Notes: generated by a model not told the origin, from the sequence alone. A stretch of DNA of 33,387 bases from Clostridiales bacterium UBA3678 (GCA_002372935.1 DFJF01000002.1:5166-38552); one strand, 5' to 3'; counted from the first letter of the stretch, positions 16,006 to 24,396 are shown. Translations and numbers: made by a program.

Positions 16006-16794
16006 TTAAATCATCTTTTCAACTTTATCAGCATAATAATAAATCAATTCCATAGGTGTTGGAATTCCTGTTTGATAATTAACTTTTGCAGTATAATATT
16101 TTTCCAAATCCTCAACAGCTGAAACTCTCCATCCATGTATAATAGCATTTTGCATTCCATTAGTAATAGTTGAAGGTGACTTTTTATAAACTTTTGTTAG
16201 ATATTGTACAATACCAGTATCTGAGTCTTTATTTTGAATTATAAACATAATTGCATCATGTATATAATTTCTGCCTTTTAAATTTGAGCTTATTCCAACT
16301 AAATCAAGCTCATTAAAAATACACTCAGAAATTCTCTTACTTTCATCTTGAAACACTTCTTCTATAGAATTTCCTGTTGGCTCTTGAGCAACTTTTCTTA
16401 AATTAATAAATTTGTTAAATACATTATTACTAGAGTAATTTGATTGATCTTTATACAAAATTAAATCAGCTCCACTCCTATGTAAGATATCATATGTTCT
16501 TTTTGAATTAACATGTGTTGTAACAATAACAATTGGTGTATATAACAAATTTAGTTTTTTCAATCTTTCCAAGAAATCTAAGGAGTCTGTATTTCCATCT
16601 TTACTATTATTTAATTCTAGATCTAAAACAATCCCTTCTGGATGCTTAATTTTTACATATTTCAAAGCATCAATATCAGAATCTGTAATAGCTACAATTT
16701 CTATATCATTTCTTTGTTTTGCACATTCAACAAATCTATTACAATCATCAATGTCATCCTCTACTATCAATATTTTCATAGGTTTTATGTCCAT
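16006..16794 (-). CDS. response regulator with Spo0A-type C-terminal DNA-binding domain
   Basis: 262 residues. The receiver domain (about 6-130) has the acidic pair D13/D14, phospho-acceptor D58 (GIVLDLEL), switch Thr92/93 and Lys115. From about 160 to 260 the sequence aligns with the Spo0A effector domain: LKGRNYIHDAIMFIIQN, LTKVYKKSPSTITNGMQNAI, HGW and the closing ELIYYYADKVEKM. Spo0A is the sporulation master regulator in Bacilli and Clostridia. This protein seems a divergent relative, since the helix residues RVER that contact DNA in B. subtilis (as I recall) read TITN here. AGGGGGAG lies 5 nt before the ATG. The divergent XRE gene and a 0A box lie upstream. It may be the partner of the GHKL protein encoded downstream. 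Confidence 0.85.
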   Translation of the reverse strand: MDIKPMKILIVEDDIDDCNRFVECAKQRNDIEIVAITDSDIDALKYVKIKHPEGIVLDLELNNSKDGNTDSLDFLERLKKLNLLYTPIVIVTTHVNSKRTYDILHRSGADLILYKDQSNYSSNNVFNKFINLRKVAQEPTGNSIEEVFQDESKRISECIFNELDLVGISSNLKGRNYIHDAIMFIIQNKDSDTGIVQYLTKVYKKSPSTITNGMQNAIIHGWRVSAVEDLEKYYTAKVNYQTGIPTPMELIYYYADKVEKMI

Positions 16795-16851
16795 TTTAAC
16801 TCCCCCTCATTCATCAAAAACCGTTTAATTATTATGAGTAATTAATATTTT

Positions 16852-16875
16852 ATGATATTAGTACAATAATATCAT
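16852..16875. promoter_or_regulatory. 9-bp dyad operator candidate between the divergent regulator genes
   Basis: ATGATATTA (16852-16860) and TAATATCAT (16867-16875) are perfect inverted repeats separated by GTACAA. The dyad lies 58 bp upstream of the response regulator start and next to the 0A box. Either the XRE protein or another dimeric repressor could bind it. Confidence 0.5.
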
Positions 16876-16879
16876 TATT

Positions 16880-16886
16880 TTCGACA
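16880..16886 (-). promoter_or_regulatory. perfect 0A box (Spo0A-binding heptamer TGTCGAA)
   Basis: The minus strand reads TTTTGTCGAAAAT, containing the exact Spo0A consensus TGTCGAA. It lies 86 nt upstream of the Spo0A-like regulator start and about 128 bp upstream of the XRE gene. It suggests control by Spo0A or autoregulation. One heptamer match can occur by chance in 33 kb; the intergenic placement is what makes it notable. Confidence 0.55.
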
Positions 16887-17013
16887 AAATCAATTATAAT
16901 TTACCATAAAATCTCATAAATTACCACATATTTGCAAGTTAAAATACCATGTTGTTTAAAGTAATGTATTGTAAAATTTTATTTATTATAAATTATAAGG
17001 AGGTTATTTTATC

Positions 17014-17376
17014 ATGAATTCAGCACTAATATTGACAGAATCAGAAAAAGCACTTAATGAAAAAATAAAAAGAGGATTAAGAATTAAAGAAATTCGAGAA
17101 AATGAGCTTCATATGTCAAAAACAAAACTTGCAAATGAATTAGGTATTTCAAGCCAATTTCTTGGTTTAGTTGAAGATGGAAAAGGGAATTTAATGTATA
17201 AAAGTTTAAGAAAATTAAGAGATGTAAGTGGACATTCTACAGATTACATTCTTTATGGACTTGATGATGAAATAATAGAAAAGACTAAAAAGTGTTTACA
17301 GCAATATACAGAAATTGAACTTATAAATGCAATTGATGCTTTAAAAAGAATTGCATTTTTTATAAGGAATCATTAG
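17014..17376 (+). CDS. XRE-family helix-turn-helix transcriptional regulator
   Basis: 120 residues. A Cro/C1-type HTH occupies about residues 20-75: LRIKEIRENELHMSKTKLANELG, then ISSQFLGLVEDGKGN, the recognition-helix region, and the stabilising SLRKLRDVSG helix. The C-terminal 45 residues are helical (EKTKKCLQQYTEIELINAID) and may dimerise. AAGGAGG lies 10 nt before the ATG. It is divergent from the Spo0A-like regulator gene and shares its 219-bp control region, so it may regulate that gene, itself, or both. No ligand or peptidase domain is present. Confidence 0.85.
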   Translation: MNSALILTESEKALNEKIKRGLRIKEIRENELHMSKTKLANELGISSQFLGLVEDGKGNLMYKSLRKLRDVSGHSTDYILYGLDDEIIEKTKKCLQQYTEIELINAIDALKRIAFFIRNH

Positions 17377-17391
17377 TTTCACTTTTAGAAA

Positions 17392-17465
17392 GGGACGGTT
17401 CTTTTTATGAAGGGGACGGTTCTTTTTCAAAAAAGAACCGTCCCCTTCATAAAAAGAACCGTCCC
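17392..17465. repeat. 21-bp-unit repeat cluster 2: 36-bp perfect inverted repeat
   Basis: Left arm 17392-17427 and right arm 17430-17465 are perfect complements with 2 bp between them. Each arm holds two units, GGGACGGTTC at 17392 and 17413 on the left and GAACCGTCCC at 17435 and 17456 on the right, 21 bp apart in both. It lies between the XRE gene and tmcAL and lacks a U tract, so it is not a standard terminator although it would fold very stably. Confidence 0.9.
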
Positions 17466-17548
17466 CAAATGAAAATTTAATAATTCTATTGCTTTTTTGG
17501 CTAGAAAAAAGTATAATAAAATTAAATTTTTATGAAAGGATTTTAAAT

Positions 17549-18772
17549 ATGATTTTAGGAATTATTGCTGAATATAACCCATTTCACAATGGTCACTTAT
17601 ATCATCTTTTAAAATCAAAAGAAAAAACTAATGCAGATTCAGTTATTGCTGTTATTGGTGGTAACTTTACTCAAAGAGGCGAGCCTTCATTAGTAGATAA
17701 ATGGACAAAAGCAGAAATGGCACTAAAAAATGGTGTAGATTTAGTTATTGAATTGCCTACTCTATATTCAACATCAAGTGCAGAAAATTTTGCAGATGGT
17801 GCAATAAAAATATTAAATTCCTTAAAAATTGTAGATTCTATTTCTTTTGGATCAGAAACTGAAAATCTAAATCACCTAAATGTTATTGCAAATGTTTTGT
17901 ACAAAGAGCCAAAAGAGTATAAAGATTTATTATATAATAGTTTAAGAGATGGCAAATCTTTCCCTAGAGCTAGAGAAGAAGCTTTGTTAAATTATCTTCA
18001 AGATAATAAATACTCTCGTATTATTTCTTCTCCAAACAATATTTTAGGTATTGAATATTTAAAAGCATTGAAAAAATATAGTTCAAAAATAACTCCAATG
18101 TGTATTAAAAGAAAAGATGTTGGACATTTAAGTCTTGATTACAATGGAGAAATTGCAAGTGCCACGGCAATAAGGAGTCTTATACAAAGAAATCGCATTT
18201 CAGATGTAAAAACTTATCTTACACCTGCTTCTTATTCTATACTAGTAGATGAAATGCAAAAAGGTCATTTTATTACAAGTATCACTCCTTTTGAACAAAC
18301 TATTATTTATAATTTGCGAAATATGCCTGTAGAAAAAATATTAAATCTTCCTGATGTTTCTGAAGGTTTAGAATATTTAATAAAAAAAGCTGCAAATTCT
18401 TGCAACTCAATAAATGAATTTATAAATATTGTTAGTTCAAAACGATATACAGAAAGTAGAATTAGACGAATTTTGCTTTATTCTTTACTAAAAATCACAA
18501 AAAGAGATATTGCAATTTCTAAAAAAGTAAATCCATATATTAGGGTTCTTGGATTTAATGAAAATGGAAAAAACTTAATTTCAAAAATTAAAAGGTCAAA
18601 CCCTAGACTAAATATTATAACATCTGTAAAAAGGTTCGAAAATTTTAATGTGAATAAAAATCTAGGGATCATGCTTAGTAAAGACATATTTGCTACAAAT
18701 GTATATACACTTGGGTATATGCAAGATTCTTGGAGTAATTTAGACTATACAAAAAAGGTTATTACACTTTAA
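17549..18772 (+). CDS. tmcAL: tRNA(Met) cytidine acetate ligase TmcAL (YlbM)
   Basis: 407 residues from ATG 17549, chosen because GAAAGGA lies 8 nt upstream and because the family begins exactly with MILGIIAEYNPFHNGH; an upstream in-frame ATG adds 20 unrelated residues. TmcAL activates acetate with ATP and acetylates the wobble C34 of elongator tRNA-Met to N4-acetylcytidine, helping accurate AUG decoding. The nucleotidyltransferase HxGH motif is HNGH (13-16), followed by GGNFTQRGEPSLVDKW (about 40-55) and the SATAIR-type motif SATAIRSLIQ. The 3' end overlaps the convergent cotH-like gene by 33 bp. Confidence 0.93.
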   Translation: MILGIIAEYNPFHNGHLYHLLKSKEKTNADSVIAVIGGNFTQRGEPSLVDKWTKAEMALKNGVDLVIELPTLYSTSSAENFADGAIKILNSLKIVDSISFGSETENLNHLNVIANVLYKEPKEYKDLLYNSLRDGKSFPRAREEALLNYLQDNKYSRIISSPNNILGIEYLKALKKYSSKITPMCIKRKDVGHLSLDYNGEIASATAIRSLIQRNRISDVKTYLTPASYSILVDEMQKGHFITSITPFEQTIIYNLRNMPVEKILNLPDVSEGLEYLIKKAANSCNSINEFINIVSSKRYTESRIRRILLYSLLKITKRDIAISKKVNPYIRVLGFNENGKNLISKIKRSNPRLNIITSVKRFENFNVNKNLGIMLSKDIFATNVYTLGYMQDSWSNLDYTKKVITL

Positions 18773-20038
18773 AAACAGAGTCAAAAATCTTTTTGCTTTA
18801 TAGATATAACTATATTGTTTTTCTTTCATAATACTATCAATATATGAAAGTCTAACATCTAAAAAATCATTTATTTGTGACATATCATAACCGGGTGAAT
18901 CTTTCCATTTTTCACCCTCTTTTTTTATTGTTTCTTCTGGAATACTATTTTCAAAATCATTAAATTCTTTTAAAATACTATCTTTTGAAAATATAGTTTT
19001 TCTTAATCTAAACCACCTATTGGCAAGTTCATTTGGAAAGCATTTTATTATTCTTGTTATCAAATTATTTGTTGAGTGATCATAAATTGGTTCATCTGGC
19101 AATATTTTATATGATTCGCTTAGTTTTCCATCCCATAAAACTCCAAATGTTCCATCTAAATCATATAAACATGGGTACCATATTTTACCATTATCAAAAG
19201 TTAAAAGCATCAGGTTCTTTCCAGTATTATCTACACCCTCTATCAAATAAAGCATTACAACATAATTTAAGCATGCATCTTTATTTAAATATTCATCAAA
19301 ATTTTTCTTAAATTCTTCATCACTACTATTATTTATAAAATCAACTAGACTATTAAAATTATTAACAGTCTCATCATTACTTTCTCCAATCTCTACTTCC
19401 CAACCTGTGCCATCAAAATCATCTAATTTTGTTTTAAAATTTGTATATTCTGTATACCAATCTCCTCCAAGAACCAACTGATTAGAATTATTTTTATCAA
19501 TATTCCATGTCCACTCACTTTTCGGAATATTCCAAGTATATAATCCCAAAAATTCACCATTTGAATATACCTCTATTGGAAATCCATCTATAGAACCATT
19601 ATTTGGCGTATTATTTAAAACACCATATTTTTTTTGAATTTTTCCAGCAATTCTTGCAGATACAATATTTCTTGCCTGAATTTTATCATCAACCCAATTT
19701 GCTTTAAGACAATAGTTACTTTGTTCTCCCCAGCCTTTGCCAACATCTACTTTTGATTTTCTATCATAGGTTTCGTCTTCAAAAAAATTGATTGTATAAT
19801 TCTTCTTTTCATAAGCTATGCTTGATGATCCTTGAATTTTTATTTTTGTATATTTTTCAAAGTTCAAATTAGAACTTGTGTATTTTAAATAGATTTTTCT
19901 TTCATCATTTTTAGTTATCATATTACTTATATCTCCTTTAAAATACACCTTTGGTATTTCTGTTGCATGAACATTTGCATGAAAACATATAATAAAAAAA
20001 GAAGATATAAATATTACAAAAATAATTTTTCTTTTCAT
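18740..20038 (-). CDS. secreted CotH-family kinase
   Basis: 432 residues from the ATG at 20038, with AAAGGA 6 nt upstream; an ATG five codons earlier overlaps that site. A signal peptide (MKRKIIFVIFISSFFIICF...ANVHA) is followed by the CotH kinase domain: IKIQGSSS, KNYTINF, the VYSNGEFLGLYTWNI lid region and the metal-binding CLYDLDGTFG. CotH proteins are atypical protein kinases; the B. subtilis spore-coat member phosphorylates other coat proteins. Here a secreted or envelope target is likely. It is the last gene after glgP and rnhA on the same strand, 44 bp downstream of rnhA. Its last 11 codons overlap the end of tmcAL, so the tail (LFLKCNNLFCIV) may be a recent extension. Confidence 0.88.
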   Translation of the reverse strand: MKRKIIFVIFISSFFIICFHANVHATEIPKVYFKGDISNMITKNDERKIYLKYTSSNLNFEKYTKIKIQGSSSIAYEKKNYTINFFEDETYDRKSKVDVGKGWGEQSNYCLKANWVDDKIQARNIVSARIAGKIQKKYGVLNNTPNNGSIDGFPIEVYSNGEFLGLYTWNIPKSEWTWNIDKNNSNQLVLGGDWYTEYTNFKTKLDDFDGTGWEVEIGESNDETVNNFNSLVDFINNSSDEEFKKNFDEYLNKDACLNYVVMLYLIEGVDNTGKNLMLLTFDNGKIWYPCLYDLDGTFGVLWDGKLSESYKILPDEPIYDHSTNNLITRIIKCFPNELANRWFRLRKTIFSKDSILKEFNDFENSIPEETIKKEGEKWKDSPGYDMSQINDFLDVRLSYIDSIMKEKQYSYIYKAKRFLTLFLKCNNLFCIV

Positions 20039-20082
20039 AAAAAATCCTTTCATAATTTAAAATCTTCTTTTATTATGTCCGT

Positions 20083-20526
20083 TTATTTCGATTTTATTTT
20101 TAAAATCTCATTTCGTGCAAGTTCATCACATCTATTGTTTAGCTCAACATCACTATGTCCTTTTACTTTATTAAAATTAACTTTATGTTTTTTTGTAAGT
20201 TTATAAATTTCTTGCCAAATTTCTTTATTTTTTACATCTGATCCATCTGCAGTCTTCCAGTCTTTTTTTAGCCAATTATAAATCCAACCTTGATTAAATG
20301 CATTTACAGAATATGCACTATCACTATATAACTCAACTTCACATTCTTGCTTTAATGCTTTTAAAGCTTCCAAAATTGCAGTAAGCTCCATTATATTATT
20401 TGTAGTATTTGGATTTCCTCCTGAAATTTCCTTTTTATAATCACCAGAAATTAGCACTGCAGCCCATCCTCCTGGTCCAGGATTTCCTGAACATGCTCCA
20501 TCTGTATAAATAGTAATTTTTTGCAT
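20083..20526 (-). CDS. rnhA: ribonuclease HI
   Basis: 147 residues, usual size for bacterial RNase HI, which degrades RNA in RNA-DNA hybrids. The catalytic residues are all present: D9 (YTDGACSGNPGPGGW), E47 (NNIMELTA), D69 (YSDSAYS), H124 (KVKGHSD) and D134 (RCDELA). The basic handle region KKDWKTADG is also present. AGGAGG lies 4 nt before the ATG, and the gene begins 8 bp after the glgP stop codon, so it is almost certainly co-transcribed with glgP. Confidence 0.96.
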   Translation of the reverse strand: MQKITIYTDGACSGNPGPGGWAAVLISGDYKKEISGGNPNTTNNIMELTAILEALKALKQECEVELYSDSAYSVNAFNQGWIYNWLKKDWKTADGSDVKNKEIWQEIYKLTKKHKVNFNKVKGHSDVELNNRCDELARNEILKIKSK

Positions 20527-20534
20527 ATATCCTC

Positions 20535-23111
20535 CTAGCCTTCAATCCATTTTATCAAATCTAAATTTGCACTATCTAAAAGCATCTCATTTTGTGGCAT
20601 AACTCTAAAGGTATATCCATAATTTCCTCCAGATTTTAGTTTTATCTCTGCTACATAATGATATCTTTTATATTCTTCTTCACAACTTACAAGCTTCATT
20701 GGTGTGATTAATACATCTTCCACAATACCATCATCCCCAACTTTTCCGCAATATGCCTCTACTTTAATATCTTCTTTATTTAAATCAGGAATTGTAACTG
20801 CACAATGTACTTCTATTGAATCTCCAGCATCTATATTAATATCATCTGGATTATCTTCTTGCTCTATTGTTATATTCTTCCAATTTCTATAAATATCTTT
20901 TTTCCATGTTGTATATTCTACTGCTTTATCTAAATTTGAATAATATTTATTTGTGACATTTATAAGTGGCATATATAATTTTGTCGTGTAATCAACAAGC
21001 ATTCTTGCTGTACTATATCTTCCACCTGTTGTTATTATTGAATTTTTCATCATTTGTACCCATTCTTTAGAAATACCATTTTCATCTTTATTATAAAACA
21101 TTGGTATTATCTTTGTTTCTAATGTTTTATACATACTTTGGCTATCTGCATTATCTTGTTCCTGGTATGATGTATACTCTTCATTTGTGCCAATACTCCA
21201 TCCATTTGTCTGATTATATCCTTCTGCCCACCATCCATCAAGAATGCTGAAATTTATAACACCATTTACAGATGCTTTTTGTCCACTTGTTCCAGATGCT
21301 TCCATTGGACGTCTAGGGTTATTTAGCCAAACATCTACACCACTTACTAAATATCTTGACATTGCAATATTATAATTTTCTAATAAGAAAATTTTCCCTT
21401 TAAATTGTGGTTTCATAGATAGTTCATGTATATATCTTATTAATTCCTTTCCTTGTTTATCTGCAGGATGTGCTTTTCCAGCAAATACAAGTCTTACAGG
21501 TCTTTTACTATCATTCAAAATTTCAGTAATTCGCTCTAAATCATTAAATATCAATGTAGCTCTTTTATAAGTTGCAAATCTCCTTGAAAAACCAATAATT
21601 AAATCATTTGGATTGATATCTGAAATTATTTCTCTAATTTCATCATAACTAATGCCTGCTCTTCTTAATCTATTTGTGGTATTTTCTTTTATTATATTTA
21701 TTAATTTTTCTTTTCTTTGTATGTGAACATTCCATAATTCAGTATCTGGAATATTTTGAACCCTTTTCCATGTGTCATCAAGATAAATTTTATCTTGCCA
21801 AAATGGAGTTGTTGGAGTTGTTAAATATTTATTTAAAACTTCTTTTAATCTTGGTGCTAACCATGAACATGTATGAATACCATTTGTAACATATGTAATT
21901 GGTGATTCATTTGCTGCAATATTTGGCCAAACTTCACCAAACAATTCTCTTGAAACTTCTCCATGCAATTTACTAACACCATTTTTCTTTCCTGCAATTT
22001 TTAGAGCTAATATTCCCATATTAAATCCAGACTCTAGGTCTTCACATGGTTTCATTCCTAATTTTAAAAATGTATCTCTATCAATTCCAATTTTATCCCA
22101 AAAATTTTTAAAATATTTATCTACAAGATCTAATGGGAAAATATCATTTCCAGCTGGAACTGGTGTATGTGTTGTAAATACAGTTCTAGCACTTGTAATA
22201 TCTTTTGCAACTTCAAAAGATACATGTTTTTCTTCCATAATATTTTTTATTAATTCTAATGTTAAAAATGCTGAATGCCCTTCATTCATATGATAGATCG
22301 TAGGATTTAACTTTAATGTTTTTAATAATTCAACTCCTGACATACCAAGAACAATTTCTTGTCTTATTCTCATCTCTTGGTCTCCACCATATAATTTTAA
22401 AGTAACATCTCTATCTTCTGGATTGTTGTTATCTATATCTGAATCCATTAAATACAATGTAACTCTTCCTACTTTTATTTGCCATACTTTTAAATATAAT
22501 CTTCTTTTTGGAAATTTTACATATATAATTAAATCTTCTCCATTTTCATCTTTTACAGGTGTAATTGGTAAATTTTCTATATCTATATTATTATATTCTT
22601 CTACTTGAGAACCATATCCTTCAATTTTTTGATCGAAATATCCATTTTTATATAATAAACCTACTCCAACTAAAGGAATTCCCAGGTCACTTGCAGATTT
22701 TAGATGATCTCCAGATAAAATTCCCAAACCACCTGAATATATAGGAATTGTTTCATCCAAACCATATTCAGCAGAAAAATACGCTATTAAATCATTCTTG
22801 TTTTCTGGATATTTTTTATTATACCAAGTGTCTTTGCTAGTCATATAATCATCAAAATTTTTAACAACTTTATTATATTCTTTAACAAACTTGTCATCTT
22901 TTGATGCCATTTCTATTCTTTCTTGTGATACTCTTTTTAAAAACTTAACTGGGTTTTTATTAACTGATTCCCATAAGTCATTATCTATTTTCTTAAATAA
23001 CCTTAGAAATTCCGAGTTCCAACTCCACCAAAGGTTATCTGCTATCTCTTGTAATCTATTTATATTTTTAGGCAATTGTGGATTTACTGTGATTTTATTA
23101 AAAATGTACAT
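20535..23111 (-). CDS. glgP: alpha-glucan (glycogen/maltodextrin) phosphorylase, GT35, DUF3417-containing type
   Basis: 858 residues. The N-terminal DUF3417 region (NINRLQEIADNLWWSWN) identifies the compact alpha-glucan phosphorylase group rather than the classical GlgP. The enzyme uses phosphate to release glucose-1-phosphate from alpha-1,4-glucans with PLP as cofactor. The PLP lysine is in EASGTSGQKASVNG (about residue 609), and the active-site stretches IYSGGLGILSGDHLK, YHMNEGHSAF and FSRRFATYKRA are intact. An extra C-terminal beta-rich domain of about 130 residues is typical of the group. No other glycogen genes are nearby. TAAGGAGGA precedes the ATG, and a near-consensus promoter lies upstream. 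Confidence 0.94.
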   Translation of the reverse strand: MYIFNKITVNPQLPKNINRLQEIADNLWWSWNSEFLRLFKKIDNDLWESVNKNPVKFLKRVSQERIEMASKDDKFVKEYNKVVKNFDDYMTSKDTWYNKKYPENKNDLIAYFSAEYGLDETIPIYSGGLGILSGDHLKSASDLGIPLVGVGLLYKNGYFDQKIEGYGSQVEEYNNIDIENLPITPVKDENGEDLIIYVKFPKRRLYLKVWQIKVGRVTLYLMDSDIDNNNPEDRDVTLKLYGGDQEMRIRQEIVLGMSGVELLKTLKLNPTIYHMNEGHSAFLTLELIKNIMEEKHVSFEVAKDITSARTVFTTHTPVPAGNDIFPLDLVDKYFKNFWDKIGIDRDTFLKLGMKPCEDLESGFNMGILALKIAGKKNGVSKLHGEVSRELFGEVWPNIAANESPITYVTNGIHTCSWLAPRLKEVLNKYLTTPTTPFWQDKIYLDDTWKRVQNIPDTELWNVHIQRKEKLINIIKENTTNRLRRAGISYDEIREIISDINPNDLIIGFSRRFATYKRATLIFNDLERITEILNDSKRPVRLVFAGKAHPADKQGKELIRYIHELSMKPQFKGKIFLLENYNIAMSRYLVSGVDVWLNNPRRPMEASGTSGQKASVNGVINFSILDGWWAEGYNQTNGWSIGTNEEYTSYQEQDNADSQSMYKTLETKIIPMFYNKDENGISKEWVQMMKNSIITTGGRYSTARMLVDYTTKLYMPLINVTNKYYSNLDKAVEYTTWKKDIYRNWKNITIEQEDNPDDINIDAGDSIEVHCAVTIPDLNKEDIKVEAYCGKVGDDGIVEDVLITPMKLVSCEEEYKRYHYVAEIKLKSGGNYGYTFRVMPQNEMLLDSANLDLIKWIEG

Positions 23112-23150
23112 TTTTTTAGTTCCTCCTTAGTATATTTTTATACATTCTAT

Positions 23151-23179
23151 ATTATCTATTAAAAACTTTTTTTTGTCAA
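23151..23179 (-). promoter_or_regulatory. sigma-A promoter of the glgP-rnhA-cotH operon
   Basis: TTGACA (23174-23179) is followed by a 17-bp spacer and GATAAT (23151-23156), about 40 nt upstream of the glgP ATG. The T8 run that makes the spacer A-rich on the minus strand may act as a curved or UP-like element. Confidence 0.85.
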
Positions 23180-23253
23180 TAGATTTTAAAAAAGAATAGG
23201 GAAAATTTTATATCACCAAATATTGAATATATAATTTTCTCTATTCTGTAATT

Positions 23254-24246
23254 TTATATTATTTGTTGCATTCTTCCATAAACTAAACTTACCCATGTAG
23301 ATGATGGACAAAAACAAGTTTTTACACCAGCAAGTGTTTTCCCATGATAAAATTTTCCACCCACTGCTAAATAATTGTTGTGCAATTTTTGTGCTGCAAC
23401 TTTTAATCCCTCATATACTGAGTTATAAGATATTAGTTTTCCATTTTTCATCAAACTAATATAATTATGTGTTCTTCTATGATTAGAAGCAATATTCCAT
23501 CCTGATTCTGCTGAAATTAATCCACAGAAGAATATTTCATTTATACTGTATGTTTTGCATAAATCATATATTGTTCCTGCATTATCTTCAAAAAAACCTG
23601 ATGTATCTGCTTTAACTCCAGAGATTAATTTTATAAAATCTTCTCTAGATAAACCAGTTCTTTTAGTTAAGTTCATTGTTCTTGAAATTGTGACATCACT
23701 AATTGAAACTGTTGATTTTGTCGTGCTTTTTTTACTTTCACTTTTTTTTGTGGCATTTTCTTTGTTGTCTTCTTTATCATCTGCCGTATTTGTTTTGCCA
23801 CTTTTTTTCTCATCTGTTACATTTATTTTATTGTTTTTCTTTTCAACTGCTGTCTTTGTCTTTGAATCACTTGATTTTTTTGACTTATCTGTTTTTACAG
23901 ATGTATCATTTTTTGAATCATCATTTAATTCTTTTTTAGAATTATTTGTACTTTCTTTATCTGTTCTTAAATCTGCTGAACTTCTGCTTGTTACATTTTC
24001 TGAATTACTATTTGTTGTTTTTTCTGAATCACCAACTATTCTTACAGTTGATAAAAAACTTTCGTTACCTGCAGATGCTAATTGTAAATTTTCAATGTTA
24101 GCTTGCATATTTTCTTCTGTTTTACTTGACAAATTTAAATTTCTAAAATTCTTAGCTGTTATAAATAATACACCTATTACAGCTATACTTGTTAAAATTA
24201 TGTAGACTATTCTTGTGAAAGTCAGCCCACTCTTTGCTTTACTCAT
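23254..24246 (-). CDS. membrane-anchored GH73-type glucosaminidase with long low-complexity linker
   Basis: 330 residues from ATG 24246; the promoter places the transcript start near 24279, and GGAG lies 13 nt before this ATG, while a GTG ten codons earlier has no room for a ribosome binding site. One membrane segment (FTRIVYIILTSIAVIGVLFITA) is followed by about 130 residues rich in Ser, Lys, Asp, Thr and Asn, then a glucosaminidase-like domain. The likely catalytic Glu is in LISAESGWN (about 246). The domain is clearly related to that of the gene ending at 25203: both have SGLxxxDF, FxDNA and ESxW. It probably cleaves peptidoglycan outside the membrane. Two Cys (CFCPSS) near the end are unusual. 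Confidence 0.8.
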   Translation of the reverse strand: MSKAKSGLTFTRIVYIILTSIAVIGVLFITAKNFRNLNLSSKTEENMQANIENLQLASAGNESFLSTVRIVGDSEKTTNSNSENVTSRSSADLRTDKESTNNSKKELNDDSKNDTSVKTDKSKKSSDSKTKTAVEKKNNKINVTDEKKSGKTNTADDKEDNKENATKKSESKKSTTKSTVSISDVTISRTMNLTKRTGLSREDFIKLISGVKADTSGFFEDNAGTIYDLCKTYSINEIFFCGLISAESGWNIASNHRRTHNYISLMKNGKLISYNSVYEGLKVAAQKLHNNYLAVGGKFYHGKTLAGVKTCFCPSSTWVSLVYGRMQQII

Positions 24247-24285
24247 ATATCTAATCAAACTCCTTTTCTTAGGCACGACTTTATT

Positions 24286-24314
24286 ATTATAGCATATTTT
24301 TTTTCAAATGTCAA
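24286..24314 (-). promoter_or_regulatory. full-consensus sigma-A promoter of the first glucosaminidase gene
   Basis: TTGACA (24309-24314), a 17-bp A-rich spacer and TATAAT (24286-24291): a perfect match to the consensus in both boxes and spacing, on the minus strand. The leader is predicted to be only about 33 nt. Confidence 0.92.
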
Positions 24315-24362
24315 ATTTTTAATAATTAGACTGTATAAAATAGTTTTGGAATAGCAAAAAAT

Positions 24363-24396
24363 GAACTGTCCCTCTTTCAAGGAAGAACAGTCCCCC
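24363..24396. repeat. 21-bp-unit repeat cluster 3, overlapping a gene end
   Basis: Two units in the same orientation, GAACTGTCCC (24363-24372) and GAACAGTCCC (24385-24394), 22 bp apart with spacer TCTTTCAAGGAA. It is the most degenerate copy. The right unit lies inside the 3' end of the hypothetical membrane protein gene and supplies its stop codon. Confidence 0.75.

Noticed and set aside
23555..24205. Long plus-strand open frame opposite the low-complexity linker of the glucosaminidase
   Set aside because: It is the antisense image of a Ser/Lys/Asp-rich linker, with a Phe/Leu/Ser-rich composition, no ribosome binding site and no family resemblance.
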